DNA from: Thermomicrobiales bacterium
Lineage (GTDB): Bacteria > Chloroflexota > Chloroflexia > Thermomicrobiales > UBA6265
Direction: 5' to 3'
Assembly (NCBI GenBank): GCA_025928535.1
Contig: JAICJJ010000202.1
Coordinates: 1-5,898 of the forward strand
Length of the DNA: 5,898 nucleotides
A program made the position numbers and the translations under genes. Below the pieces are notes generated by a model. That model saw only the letters and a list, made by a program, of their open reading frames with translations. It searched no databases and had not been told where the DNA came from. Positions 1-5,898 of the stretch are shown piece after piece; the first letter of the stretch is position 1, and the number at the start of each line of letters is the position of its first letter.

Positions 1-666
<666 letters not shown>

Positions 667-671
667 CCCTG

Positions 672-678
672 CTCCTCT
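672..678 (-). promoter_or_regulatory. Ribosome binding site of the ABC ATPase gene
   Basis: On the minus strand this reads AGAGGAG, ending 5 nt before the ATG at 666. It supports that ATG rather than a later methionine: the next in-frame one, M51, lies inside the ATPase fold. Confidence 0.7.
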
Positions 679-689
679 CTTCGGATTTC

Positions 690-720
690 CTGGCGCCGGC
701 CGTTGCGGGAGCCGGCGCCC
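690..720 (-). other. Strong GC inverted repeat in the leader of the ABC ATPase gene
   Basis: The arms GGCGCCGGC (692-700) and GCCGGCGCC (711-719) are perfect 9-bp complements around a 10-nt loop. In the transcript the hairpin would end about 14 nt before the Shine-Dalgarno. No U-tract follows, so it is not a standard intrinsic terminator. It could be an mRNA structure affecting translation, or a protein-binding palindrome. Function is not known. Confidence 0.5.
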
Positions 721-772
721 AGTTCGTGGCATATCGTGGCCGACGTCCCGAATGTCTTGTCGATGCACGTTT

Positions 773-800
773 CGCGAATCTTCCCACCGGGAAGTTCGCG
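773..800 (-). other. Long bulged inverted repeat in the leader of the ABC ATPase gene
   Basis: The arms CGCGAA-t-CTTCCC (773-785) and GGGAAGTTCGCG (789-800) form 12 bp with a single bulged base and a 3-nt loop. It lies between the putative promoter and the gene, with no T-run on either side. It may be a leader RNA hairpin or an operator; the sequence does not decide between them. Confidence 0.5.
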
Positions 801-840
801 GCGCAAGGTCTGGCATGGTTCAACTCGGCCCAGCGGGCGG

Positions 841-870
841 AGCATACCACGCTGAAAAATCGCCGCTCAA
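841..870 (-). promoter_or_regulatory. Possible sigma-70 promoter for the ABC ATPase gene
   Basis: Read on the minus strand, TTGAGC (870-865) and TATGCT (846-841) are separated by 18 nt, and the TG at -15/-14 makes the -10 an extended type. Each hexamer matches consensus at 4 of 6 bases. Transcription would start near 834, giving a leader of about 165 nt that contains both inverted repeats. This is motif reading only. Confidence 0.35.
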
Positions 871-885
871 CGGCACACGGCAGTC

Positions 886-900
886 GATTCGTCCCGAATC
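886..900. repeat. Short inverted repeat downstream of the aldolase gene
   Basis: GATTCG (886-891) and CGAATC (895-900) form a perfect 6-bp hairpin with a 3-nt loop. It lies 53 nt beyond the aldolase stop in the direction of transcription and upstream of the putative -35 for the ABC ATPase gene. Without a U-tract it is a weak terminator candidate. The same bases can pair alternatively as CCCGA-a-TCGGG (893-903). Confidence 0.3.
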
Positions 901-953
901 GGGCATCGGCGCCCGCGTCCGCGCGTGGTCGCTCAGGCTGACGGCCGATGTCC

Positions 954-1718
954 TCAGCGCTTGATGCCGTCGAGCATGGCCCGCGAGGAGCGAAGCAGCA
1001 GCGCCGGCACGTTCGCCAGGATCATCCGAAAGCCCTGGCCGATGCGACGATTGGCGAGGTCGGCGTCGCCCGCGACCGTGCCGAGCGCGACCTTGGAGCC
1101 ACGCGCCCGGTCGCAGACTTCGGCGATGACCTTTTCGACCTCCGGATGCGTCGGCTGGCCCGGGAATCCCATCGATTGGGAAAGATCGGTCGGACCGAGG
1201 AAGAGGACATCGAGTTCCGGCAACGCGAGCAATTCGTCGAGATGTGGCAACGCGTCGATGTGCTCGAACTGGATGATCGACAGCACGCGGTCGTTGATGG
1301 CCGACGCGCGGTCAGGCATTGACGCGCCGACGCCGTAGTCGAACGTTCGGCCGCCCGCCAGACCGCGTCGGCCGCGCGGCCAATAGCGGAGCGCCTCGAC
1401 CGCCTGCTGCGCCGTCTCGGGGTCGTTCGTCTGCGGCACCATGACCCCGGAAACGCCGAGATCGAGATATTTGAGGATCACCTGGCGATCGTTTTCGCCG
1501 ATGCGAGCCATCACGTCGATGTCGCGCGCTTCGCCCGCCAGAATCATCGGATAGGCGTCGTCGGGCGAGATGCGCCCATGCTCGCCGTCGAGCATGACGA
1601 AGTCGAACCCGCCCAGCGCGAGAATTTCGACGATGTCGGGCGACGGCATCTGGACGAAGGCGCCGATCGTCACGCCGCCGGCTTGCAGCGTTTCCTTGAT
1701 CCGATTTTCGATGCGCAT
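954..1718 (-). CDS. HpcH/HpaI-family class II aldolase (2-keto-3-deoxy-sugar-acid / 4-hydroxy-2-oxo-acid aldolase)
   Basis: This is a complete 254-residue cytoplasmic enzyme, matching the 250-270 residues usual for the family. Members use a divalent metal to cleave 2-keto-3-deoxy or 4-hydroxy-2-oxo acids reversibly to pyruvate plus an aldehyde. Aligned from memory with E. coli HpaI, the key residues are all present: H47 in MLDGEHG, R72 in MARIGEND, D86, and metal ligands E152 (QFEH) and D178 (GPTDLSQSMG). The PQTND segment (95-99) and the RGRRG loop (115-119) are typical phosphate- or carboxylate-side regions. A GGAGGAC Shine-Dalgarno (1727-1733) lies 8 nt before the ATG, and the frame ends with TGA at 954-956. 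Related enzymes act on homoprotocatechuate-pathway intermediates (HpaI), glucarate (GarL) or rhamnonate (RhmA). No pathway partner lies nearby, so I give no symbol. It is separated by 287 bp from the ABC ATPase gene on the same strand, which probably has its own promoter. Confidence 0.93.
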   Translation of the reverse strand: MRIENRIKETLQAGGVTIGAFVQMPSPDIVEILALGGFDFVMLDGEHGRISPDDAYPMILAGEARDIDVMARIGENDRQVILKYLDLGVSGVMVPQTNDPETAQQAVEALRYWPRGRRGLAGGRTFDYGVGASMPDRASAINDRVLSIIQFEHIDALPHLDELLALPELDVLFLGPTDLSQSMGFPGQPTHPEVEKVIAEVCDRARGSKVALGTVAGDADLANRRIGQGFRMILANVPALLLRSSRAMLDGIKR

Positions 1719-1875
1719 GGGAACCCGTCCTCCGTTCGCCGTTCGCTCGCGCCGGCGCCCTGGCCGGCGGGCGGCATTGTATCGGCTCAGGACGCCGCGT
1801 TCGTCCGCCAGTACACCCGTACAATCGAAGCGCCGCGTTGCGGGAGCGCGGCGTTGGGGCGAGAGGTGGATGCGA
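1719..1875. promoter_or_regulatory. Divergent spacer between the aldolase gene and dprA
   Basis: This 157-bp region must carry control signals for both genes. It holds mirror-image -10-like hexamers: TACAAT on the minus strand (1781-1776) facing the aldolase and TACAAT on the plus strand (1820-1825) facing dprA. Each matches consensus at 5 of 6, but neither has a recognisable -35 at 16-18 nt. It also contains a GTAC-accc-GTAC element (1811-1822). Two GC stem-loops are present: CGCCGGC/GCCGGCG (1750-1769) in the aldolase leader and CGCCGCG/CGCGGCG (1831-1853) just before the dprA ribosome binding site. Confidence 0.4.
1861..1866 (+). promoter_or_regulatory. Ribosome binding site deciding the dprA start
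   Basis: GAGAGG lies 9 nt before the ATG at 1876 but only 3 nt before the in-frame ATG at 1870. The spacing favours 1876. The frame stays open upstream to 1570, but that stretch runs antisense through the aldolase gene and has no DprA-like sequence. Confidence 0.55.
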
Positions 1876-2964
1876 ATGGGGCCGGCAGACGAGACGAAAT
1901 ACTGGGTGGCGTTGCATCAGGTTCCGTACATCGGACCCGTCCGCCTGGAGCGGCTGCGCCGCCATTTTGGATCGTTGGCGTGCGCGTGGAACGCCGACGC
2001 CCGGGCGCTCGCGGCCGTGCTCGACAGCCGCGCGGCGGAAAGCCTGGCGCGAACGCGGCGCGCGCTCGATCCCGATCGCGAACTGGAACGGATCGAGCGC
2101 GCGGGGATCGCGCCGATTTCCATCGACGATCCGCGCTATCCGCGGCTGCTGCGCGAAATTCCCGCGCCGCCGACCGTGCTCTACGTCCGCGGAGAACTGA
2201 CGCCAGCAGACGACGTTTCCGTCGCGATCGTCGGCACGCGGCGGGCGACGGCGGCGGGACGCGAAATCGCCGCCCGGCTGGGTGAAGACCTGGCGGCGGC
2301 GGGGGTCACTGTCGTCTCAGGGCTCGCGCGAGGGATCGACGGCGCGGCGCATCAGGCCGTGTTGCGCGGCGAGGGCCGGACGATCGCCGTGCTCGGCTCC
2401 GGTCCCGATGTCATCTATCCGCCGGAGCATCGCAATCTGGCGGAGCGGATCGCCGAGCAGGGCGCGGTCCTGTCCGACTATCCGCCTGGCCGCAAGCCGG
2501 AGGCGACGAATTTTCCCGCCCGCAACCGGATCATCTCGGGGTTGTCGCTCGGTGTCGTCCTGGTCGAAGCGCCGGCGCGGAGCGGCGCGCTCATTACCGC
2601 CGATTTTGCGGCGGATCAGGGCCGGGAGGTGTTCGTCGCGCCAGGCGGGATGCTCTCCGCGACCAGCGCCGGCAGCAACGCCTTGTTGCGCGACGGCGCT
2701 CGCGCGATCACCAGCGCCGGCGACGTGCTCGAAGACTTGCGCATCGGCGTCGCCAGGGAACCGGCCGCGGTCCAGCAGATGCTGCCGATCGAGGGCGACG
2801 CCGCTCGAATCCTGGCGTTGCTGTCGTTCGACCCAATGCATATCGACGAACTCGCCGCGGCGGCCGGGCTCGACAGCGCGACCGCCGGGGCGTTGCTGAT
2901 GATGCTGCAACTCGACGGGCGCATCCGCGACGCCGGCGCCAACCATTACATCCGGGGCCGGTGA
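1876..2964 (+). CDS. dprA: DNA-processing protein DprA (Smf)
   Basis: DprA binds incoming single-stranded DNA and loads RecA during natural transformation; it is also conserved in many bacteria not known to be competent. The product is 362 residues, a usual length. An N-terminal helix-hairpin-helix/SAM-like region contains the VPYIGPVRLERL segment (16-27). The Rossmann-like core follows: VAIVGTRRAT (116-125), VSGLARGIDGAAH (147-159), TIAVLGSGPDVIYP (169-182), then NFPARNRIISGLS (212-224), EAPARSGALITA (231-242) and GREVFVAPG (249-257). These match the canonical FPxRNRIIxGLS and SGxLITA signatures. Residues 305-360 form the winged-helix-type C-terminal domain, ending in the GRIRDAGANHYIRGR tail. 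ATG 1876 is chosen on Shine-Dalgarno spacing; 1870 would add two residues. The gene lies upstream of topA on the same strand, with a 135-bp gap holding a separate topA promoter. All core motifs are intact, so it should be functional. Confidence 0.96.
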   Translation: MGPADETKYWVALHQVPYIGPVRLERLRRHFGSLACAWNADARALAAVLDSRAAESLARTRRALDPDRELERIERAGIAPISIDDPRYPRLLREIPAPPTVLYVRGELTPADDVSVAIVGTRRATAAGREIAARLGEDLAAAGVTVVSGLARGIDGAAHQAVLRGEGRTIAVLGSGPDVIYPPEHRNLAERIAEQGAVLSDYPPGRKPEATNFPARNRIISGLSLGVVLVEAPARSGALITADFAADQGREVFVAPGGMLSATSAGSNALLRDGARAITSAGDVLEDLRIGVAREPAAVQQMLPIEGDAARILALLSFDPMHIDELAAAAGLDSATAGALLMMLQLDGRIRDAGANHYIRGR

Positions 2965-2979
2965 ATTTCGTCGGACCGC

Positions 2980-3009
2980 TTGACATGCCGCCGCGCCGCT
3001 GACTAAGGT
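2980..3009 (+). promoter_or_regulatory. Probable sigma-70 promoter of topA
   Basis: TTGACA (2980-2985) is a perfect -35 box. It is followed after 18 nt by TAAGGT (3004-3009), a weak -10 matching 3 of 6 (CTAAGG at 17 nt is the alternative). It begins 16 nt after the dprA stop, so topA can be transcribed independently of dprA. The predicted leader is about 84 nt and contains a small CGCG-TTTT-CGCG hairpin (3035-3046). Confidence 0.5.
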
Positions 3010-3090
3010 TTTCTCGGGGAAGGGAACCGCGCGGCGCGTTTTCGCGTCTTGCTGACCGGACGCCGTTGTCCACGCCGCTCGCAGACAATC

Positions 3091-3094
3091 AGGA
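3091..3094 (+). promoter_or_regulatory. Ribosome binding site deciding the topA start
   Basis: AGGA lies 5 nt before the ATG at 3100. The frame is also open from a TTG at 3049, but no Shine-Dalgarno precedes that codon, and the extra 17 residues resemble nothing in the family. ATG 3100 is therefore preferred. Confidence 0.55.
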
Positions 3095-3099
3095 TTCAC

Positions 3100-5415
3100 A
3101 TGCCGACTAAATCATCATCCGACCGCGCGCCGGCCGCCGAAGCCGGCGACAAGCCGTCGTCCGCCAAATCGAGCACCGCCGTCAAGAAGCGGACCGCCGC
3201 CACGAGCAAGAGCCGCGCGTCGACGAGTTCGTCGCGCTCGCGAACGGCGACGAAGACGAATGGAGCCGGTCGCGGCAAGCTCGTCATCGTCGAATCGCCG
3301 GCGAAAGCGCGGACAATCGGCCGCTATCTCGGTTCCGGCTATACCGTCAAAGCGTCCATGGGCCATGTCCGGGACCTGCCGAAAAGCACGCTCGGCGTCG
3401 CGGTCGACGCCGATTTCGCGCCGACCTACCTGGTGCCGCGCGACAAGGCCAAACTGATCAAGGAACTCAAGGAGAGCGTGCAATCGGCGCGCGAAGTCTA
3501 TCTGGCGACCGACCCTGACCGCGAAGGCGAAGCGATCGCCTGGCATCTGGTCCAGGCGACCGACGCGAGCGCAAAACCGGTGCACCGGGTCGTATTTCAC
3601 GAGATCACGCCGGAAGCGATTTCGCAGGCCATCGCCCATCCGCGGGAAATCGACGCGAATATGTTCGATGCTCAGCAGGCGCGGCGCGTGCTCGACCGCC
3701 TCGTCGGCTATGGCGTCAGCCCGCTTCTATGGAAGAAGGTGAAACGCGGGCTTTCGGCCGGGCGGGTGCAGACCGCGGCGCTGCGGATCGTGGTCGAGCG
3801 GGAGCGCGAAGTCCTCGCGTTCATTCCGGAAGAATACTGGTCGCTCGACGCCGAACTGGCGAAGCGGGTCGACCAGGCGCCGCGGAAGAGCGACACCTTC
3901 CGGGCCGCGCTCCATCGCGTCGCCGGCAAGAAGCCCGAGCTGAAGACGGAAGCAGACACGCTGGCCGTCCAGCGCGGCCTCGAGGGCGCCGCGTATCGCG
4001 TGGCGTCCGTGTCGAAGCGAGAAGCGCAGCGAAGGCCGTCCGCGCCGTTCACCACCAGCACGTTGCAACAGGAAGCGTCGCGCAAACTTGGCTATCAGGT
4101 GCGACGCACCATGCAGATCGCGCAGGAGTTGTACGAAGGGATCGACCTCGGCCCGGATGGGACGCAAGGCCTGATTACCTACATGCGGACCGATTCGACG
4201 AACATCGCCGTGTCGGCGCAGCACGCGGCGCGCGACGTCATCGCGGCGCGCTTCGGAGCCGACTATGTGCCGGAGCGGCCGCCGGTCTACGCCCGCAAGG
4301 CGAAAGGCGCGCAGGAAGCGCACGAAGCGATCCGGCCGACCTCGCCGCATCGGACGCCGGAAAGCGTCAAGCCGCATCTCTCGGCTCAGCAATTCCGGGT
4401 TTATCAACTCGTCTGGCAGCGGTTCATCGCCTCACAGATGCGCCCGGCGCTGCTCGACCAGACGACGGTCGACGTCGCCGCCGGCCAGCCTGACCAGTTG
4501 AAATCGTCCGAACAAGTGCCGTACCTGTTTCGGGCGACGGGGTCGGTCGTCACGTTTCCCGGCTTCATGGCGGTGTACCAGGCCGGGCGGGACGACGGCG
4601 ACGAAGCGGATGAACTGGAAAAAGGCGCGTTGCCGCCGCTGGCCGCGGGCGAAGACCTCGACCTGCTACGGCTAATCCCGGAGCAGCATTTCACCCAGCC
4701 GCCGCCGCGGTTCAGCGAAGCGGCGCTGGTCAAGGCGCTCGAAGAGCAGGGCATCGGCCGGCCGAGCACCTACGCGCCGACGATCGCGACGCTGCAAGCG
4801 CGCGGCTATGTCGCGGTCGAAGAAAAGAAACTCGCGCCGACGGAACTCGGGTTCGTCGTCAACGACCTGCTGGTCGAGCATTTCCCGCGCATCTTCGATG
4901 TCGGCTTCACCTCGCAGATGGAGGAAGAGCTCGACGAGATCGCGGCGGGCGAGCGCGCCTGGGTGCCGACGATGCACGAGTTCTACGGTCCGTTCACGGA
5001 AACGCTGTCCAACGCCGAACGGACGATGGAGCGCGTGCGGCTGAAAGACGAGCCGTCGGGCGAAGACTGCGAAAAGTGCGGGCAGCCGATGGTGATTAAA
5101 CTCGGCCGGTACGGCAAGTTTCTGGCATGCAGCGGCTTTCCCGAATGCCGCAACGCGCGGCCGTTGCTGCAGCGGGTCGGCGTCGTCTGCCCGCAATGCG
5201 GCGAAGGGGAAATCGTCGAACGGCGGTCGAAGAAGGGGCGCGCCTTTTTCGGATGCGAGCGTTACCCGGCGTGCGATTTCGTTTCGTGGAATCGCCCGGT
5301 CGCCATGCCCTGCCCGCAATGCGGTTCGCCGTACATGGTGGAGACGGGACGGCGCGGACAAGTGCGGTGCCCAACGTGCGGCCATGAATCGGCCGGTTTG
5401 GCGAAAGCGGGCTGA
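3100..5415 (+). CDS. topA: DNA topoisomerase I (type IA, omega protein)
   Basis: TopA relaxes negatively supercoiled DNA by breaking one strand through a 5'-phosphotyrosine link. The protein has 771 residues. Residues 1-59 are a low-complexity Ser/Thr/Lys/Arg/Ala-rich extension. The TOPRIM domain starts at KLVIVESPAKA with catalytic E65 and has the acidic triad D138, D140 and E142 in TDPDREGEAIAWH (137-149). The core carries RRVLDRLVGYGVSPLLW and LSAGRVQTAALR, then the active-site tyrosine Y361 with R363 in ITYMRTDST (359-367). EAHEAIRPTSP and GIGRPSTYAPTIATL are further family signatures. The C-terminus has three C4 zinc fingers: C657/C660/C677/C683, C697/C700/C719/C725 and C738/C741/C757/C760. 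All 12 cysteines of the protein are in these fingers. The gene follows dprA, a widespread arrangement. Its start is ATG 3100, supported by AGGA 5 nt upstream, with a probable promoter at 2980-3009. No defect is seen. Confidence 0.98.
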   Translation: MPTKSSSDRAPAAEAGDKPSSAKSSTAVKKRTAATSKSRASTSSSRSRTATKTNGAGRGKLVIVESPAKARTIGRYLGSGYTVKASMGHVRDLPKSTLGVAVDADFAPTYLVPRDKAKLIKELKESVQSAREVYLATDPDREGEAIAWHLVQATDASAKPVHRVVFHEITPEAISQAIAHPREIDANMFDAQQARRVLDRLVGYGVSPLLWKKVKRGLSAGRVQTAALRIVVEREREVLAFIPEEYWSLDAELAKRVDQAPRKSDTFRAALHRVAGKKPELKTEADTLAVQRGLEGAAYRVASVSKREAQRRPSAPFTTSTLQQEASRKLGYQVRRTMQIAQELYEGIDLGPDGTQGLITYMRTDSTNIAVSAQHAARDVIAARFGADYVPERPPVYARKAKGAQEAHEAIRPTSPHRTPESVKPHLSAQQFRVYQLVWQRFIASQMRPALLDQTTVDVAAGQPDQLKSSEQVPYLFRATGSVVTFPGFMAVYQAGRDDGDEADELEKGALPPLAAGEDLDLLRLIPEQHFTQPPPRFSEAALVKALEEQGIGRPSTYAPTIATLQARGYVAVEEKKLAPTELGFVVNDLLVEHFPRIFDVGFTSQMEEELDEIAAGERAWVPTMHEFYGPFTETLSNAERTMERVRLKDEPSGEDCEKCGQPMVIKLGRYGKFLACSGFPECRNARPLLQRVGVVCPQCGEGEIVERRSKKGRAFFGCERYPACDFVSWNRPVAMPCPQCGSPYMVETGRRGQVRCPTCGHESAGLAKAG

Positions 5416-5430
5416 GACATCGTTTGTGGC

Positions 5431-5451
5431 GTCATTGTCATGAACGATGAC
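5431..5451. promoter_or_regulatory. Imperfect palindrome overlapping the hslV -35 box (candidate operator)
   Basis: The arms GTCATTGT (5431-5438) and ACGATGAC (5444-5451) match at 7 of 8 positions around a 5-bp centre CATGA. The palindrome covers the whole -35 hexamer of the hslV promoter (5435-5440) and most of the spacer, a typical repressor position. It begins 16 nt after the topA stop. An overlapping pair, ATCGTT (5419-5424) and AACGAT (5443-5448), could also form a hairpin. No T-run follows, so it is not a clear topA terminator. Confidence 0.4.
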
Positions 5452-5462
5452 TGAGGTACAAT
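5435..5462 (+). promoter_or_regulatory. Probable sigma-70 promoter of hslV
   Basis: TTGTCA (5435-5440) and TACAAT (5457-5462) each match consensus at 5 of 6 bases and are separated by 16 nt. This is the best promoter-like sequence in the window. It places transcription start near 5468-5470 and gives an 82-84 nt leader for hslV. Confidence 0.6.
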
Positions 5463-5468
5463 AGGAGG

Positions 5469-5492
5469 CGCAGCGCCCGCTGGCGCGCTGCG
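5469..5492 (+). other. Perfect GC stem-loop at the predicted 5' end of the hslV mRNA
   Basis: CGCAGCGC (5469-5476) and GCGCTGCG (5485-5492) form 8 perfect base pairs with an 8-nt loop. The stem starts at or within a base or two of the transcription start predicted from the TACAAT box. A hairpin at the very 5' end would be expected to protect the mRNA from 5'-end-dependent decay; that role is inferred. Confidence 0.5.
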
Positions 5493-5551
5493 ACGTGCCG
5501 CCGCGTGCGCCGCAGTTCGGCCGCGCCATGTGAATCGGACCTCTGCGACCC

Positions 5552-5898
5552 GTGCCCACTTCACGCATCGATCTCGATGGGCGTCGCCTGCGCGCGACGA
5601 CCATTCTTGGCGTTCGCCGCAACGGCGCCGTCGCGCTTGCCGGCGACGGTCAGGTGACGCTTGGCGACGTCGTGCTCAAGCATGGCGCGCGGAAGATCCG
5701 AACGCTGAATGACGGCCAGGTCCTGGCCGGGTTCGCCGGCGCGGTGGCGGATGCGCTCACGCTATTCGGCAAGTTCGAGACGCAGTTGAAATCGTGGGAC
5801 GGCAATCTCCGGCGGGCGTCGGTGGAACTGGCCAAAGAGTGGCGGACGGACCGTTACCTGCGCCGGCTCGAAGCCCAGTTGATCGTCGGCGACACCGA
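5552..5898 (+). CDS. hslV: ATP-dependent protease HslUV, peptidase subunit HslV (ClpQ), 3' end beyond window
   Basis: HslV forms the two-ring peptidase chamber that, capped by the HslU ATPase, degrades unfolded and regulatory proteins in the cytoplasm. The window holds 115 complete codons of about 175-180. The mature N-terminus is expected at T16 of ATTILGV (15-21), after removal of a 15-residue propeptide. Counting T16 as residue 1, AGDGQVTLG puts D17 at D32, and KHGARKIR puts the catalytic K33 at K48. GFAGAVADA (60-68) and [10 protein letters not shown] (92-101) are family signatures. A GTG at 5552 is the only usual start: an in-frame TGA lies at 5531-5533 and no in-frame ATG occurs before the Thr-Thr. 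There is no good Shine-Dalgarno; GGA at 5537-5539 is 12 nt away. The Bacillus and Listeria proteins have a similar short propeptide. hslU is expected just downstream. Confidence 0.95.
   Translation, partial: MPTSRIDLDGRRLRATTILGVRRNGAVALAGDGQVTLGDVVLKHGARKIRTLNDGQVLAGFAGAVADALTLFGKFETQLKSWDGNLRRASVELAKEWRTDRYLRRLEAQLIVGDT

Noticed and set aside
1570..1875. Open extension of the dprA frame back through the aldolase gene
   Set aside because: It runs antisense to a well-conserved enzyme, has no DprA-like content, and a Shine-Dalgarno sits directly before ATG 1876. GC-rich DNA commonly leaves antisense frames open.
3031..3048. GC-rich stretch with TTTT after dprA, considered as an intrinsic terminator
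   Set aside because: The T-run is the loop of a small CGCG hairpin rather than a tail after one, and it lies downstream of the topA promoter.
2317..3099. Minus-strand open frame of 260 codons over dprA
   Set aside because: Its composition is typical of a shadow frame, with no recognisable domain, and it lies opposite an intact dprA.
3117..3270. Repetitive Ser/Lys/Arg codons at the topA 5' end, considered as a DNA repeat
   Set aside because: No unit repeats in register; the pattern comes from low-complexity protein coding.
5416..5451. Palindrome after topA, considered as its terminator
   Set aside because: There is no U-tract after it, and it overlaps a good promoter for hslV, so an operator is the better reading.
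4672..5622. Minus-strand open frame of 316 codons over the topA 3' end and the hslV start
   Set aside because: It is an antisense shadow of the zinc-finger region, rich in Arg and Ala, with no motif of its own; it crosses the hslV promoter.

Overview
The window is GC-rich bacterial chromosomal DNA with G/C-heavy third codon positions and no sign of recent transfer: no IS element, tRNA, rRNA, CRISPR array or phage gene was seen. It holds five protein genes, two of them cut by the window edges. The order dprA-topA-hslV is a shortened form of the Bacillus-type neighbourhood smf(dprA)-topA-trmFO-xerC-hslV(clpQ)-hslU(clpY). The TopA (three C4 zinc fingers after the core) and the HslV (short propeptide before Thr-Thr) look most like proteins of Chloroflexota or Firmicutes-related lineages. 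A GC-rich Chloroflexota-like bacterium is my best guess, but it is only an inference from remembered family resemblance.

Layout. The left part is on the minus strand. At 1-666 lies the N-terminal two thirds of an Opp/Dpp-type ABC transporter ATPase, whose end lies beyond the left edge. It is preceded by a possible promoter (841-870) and a leader of about 165 nt with two strong inverted repeats. At 954-1718 is a complete class II HpcH/HpaI-family aldolase. A compact divergent spacer (1719-1875) separates it from the plus-strand genes: dprA (1876-2964), topA (3100-5415) with its own TTGACA promoter, and the start of hslV (from 5552).

The plus-strand genes are core information and quality-control functions: DNA uptake or recombination mediation (DprA), supercoiling relaxation (TopA) and the peptidase of the HslUV chaperone-protease, with hslU expected just past the right edge. 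The minus-strand genes are accessory metabolism (2-keto-3-deoxy-sugar-acid or hydroxy-oxo-acid cleavage) and peptide or oligosaccharide import. Nothing ties the two groups together except the shared divergent spacer.

I see no convincing undescribed system here. The points most worth a second look are regulatory: a near-consensus promoter for hslV overlapped by an imperfect palindrome and followed at the predicted transcript start by a perfect GC stem-loop, and the structured leader of the ABC ATPase gene.
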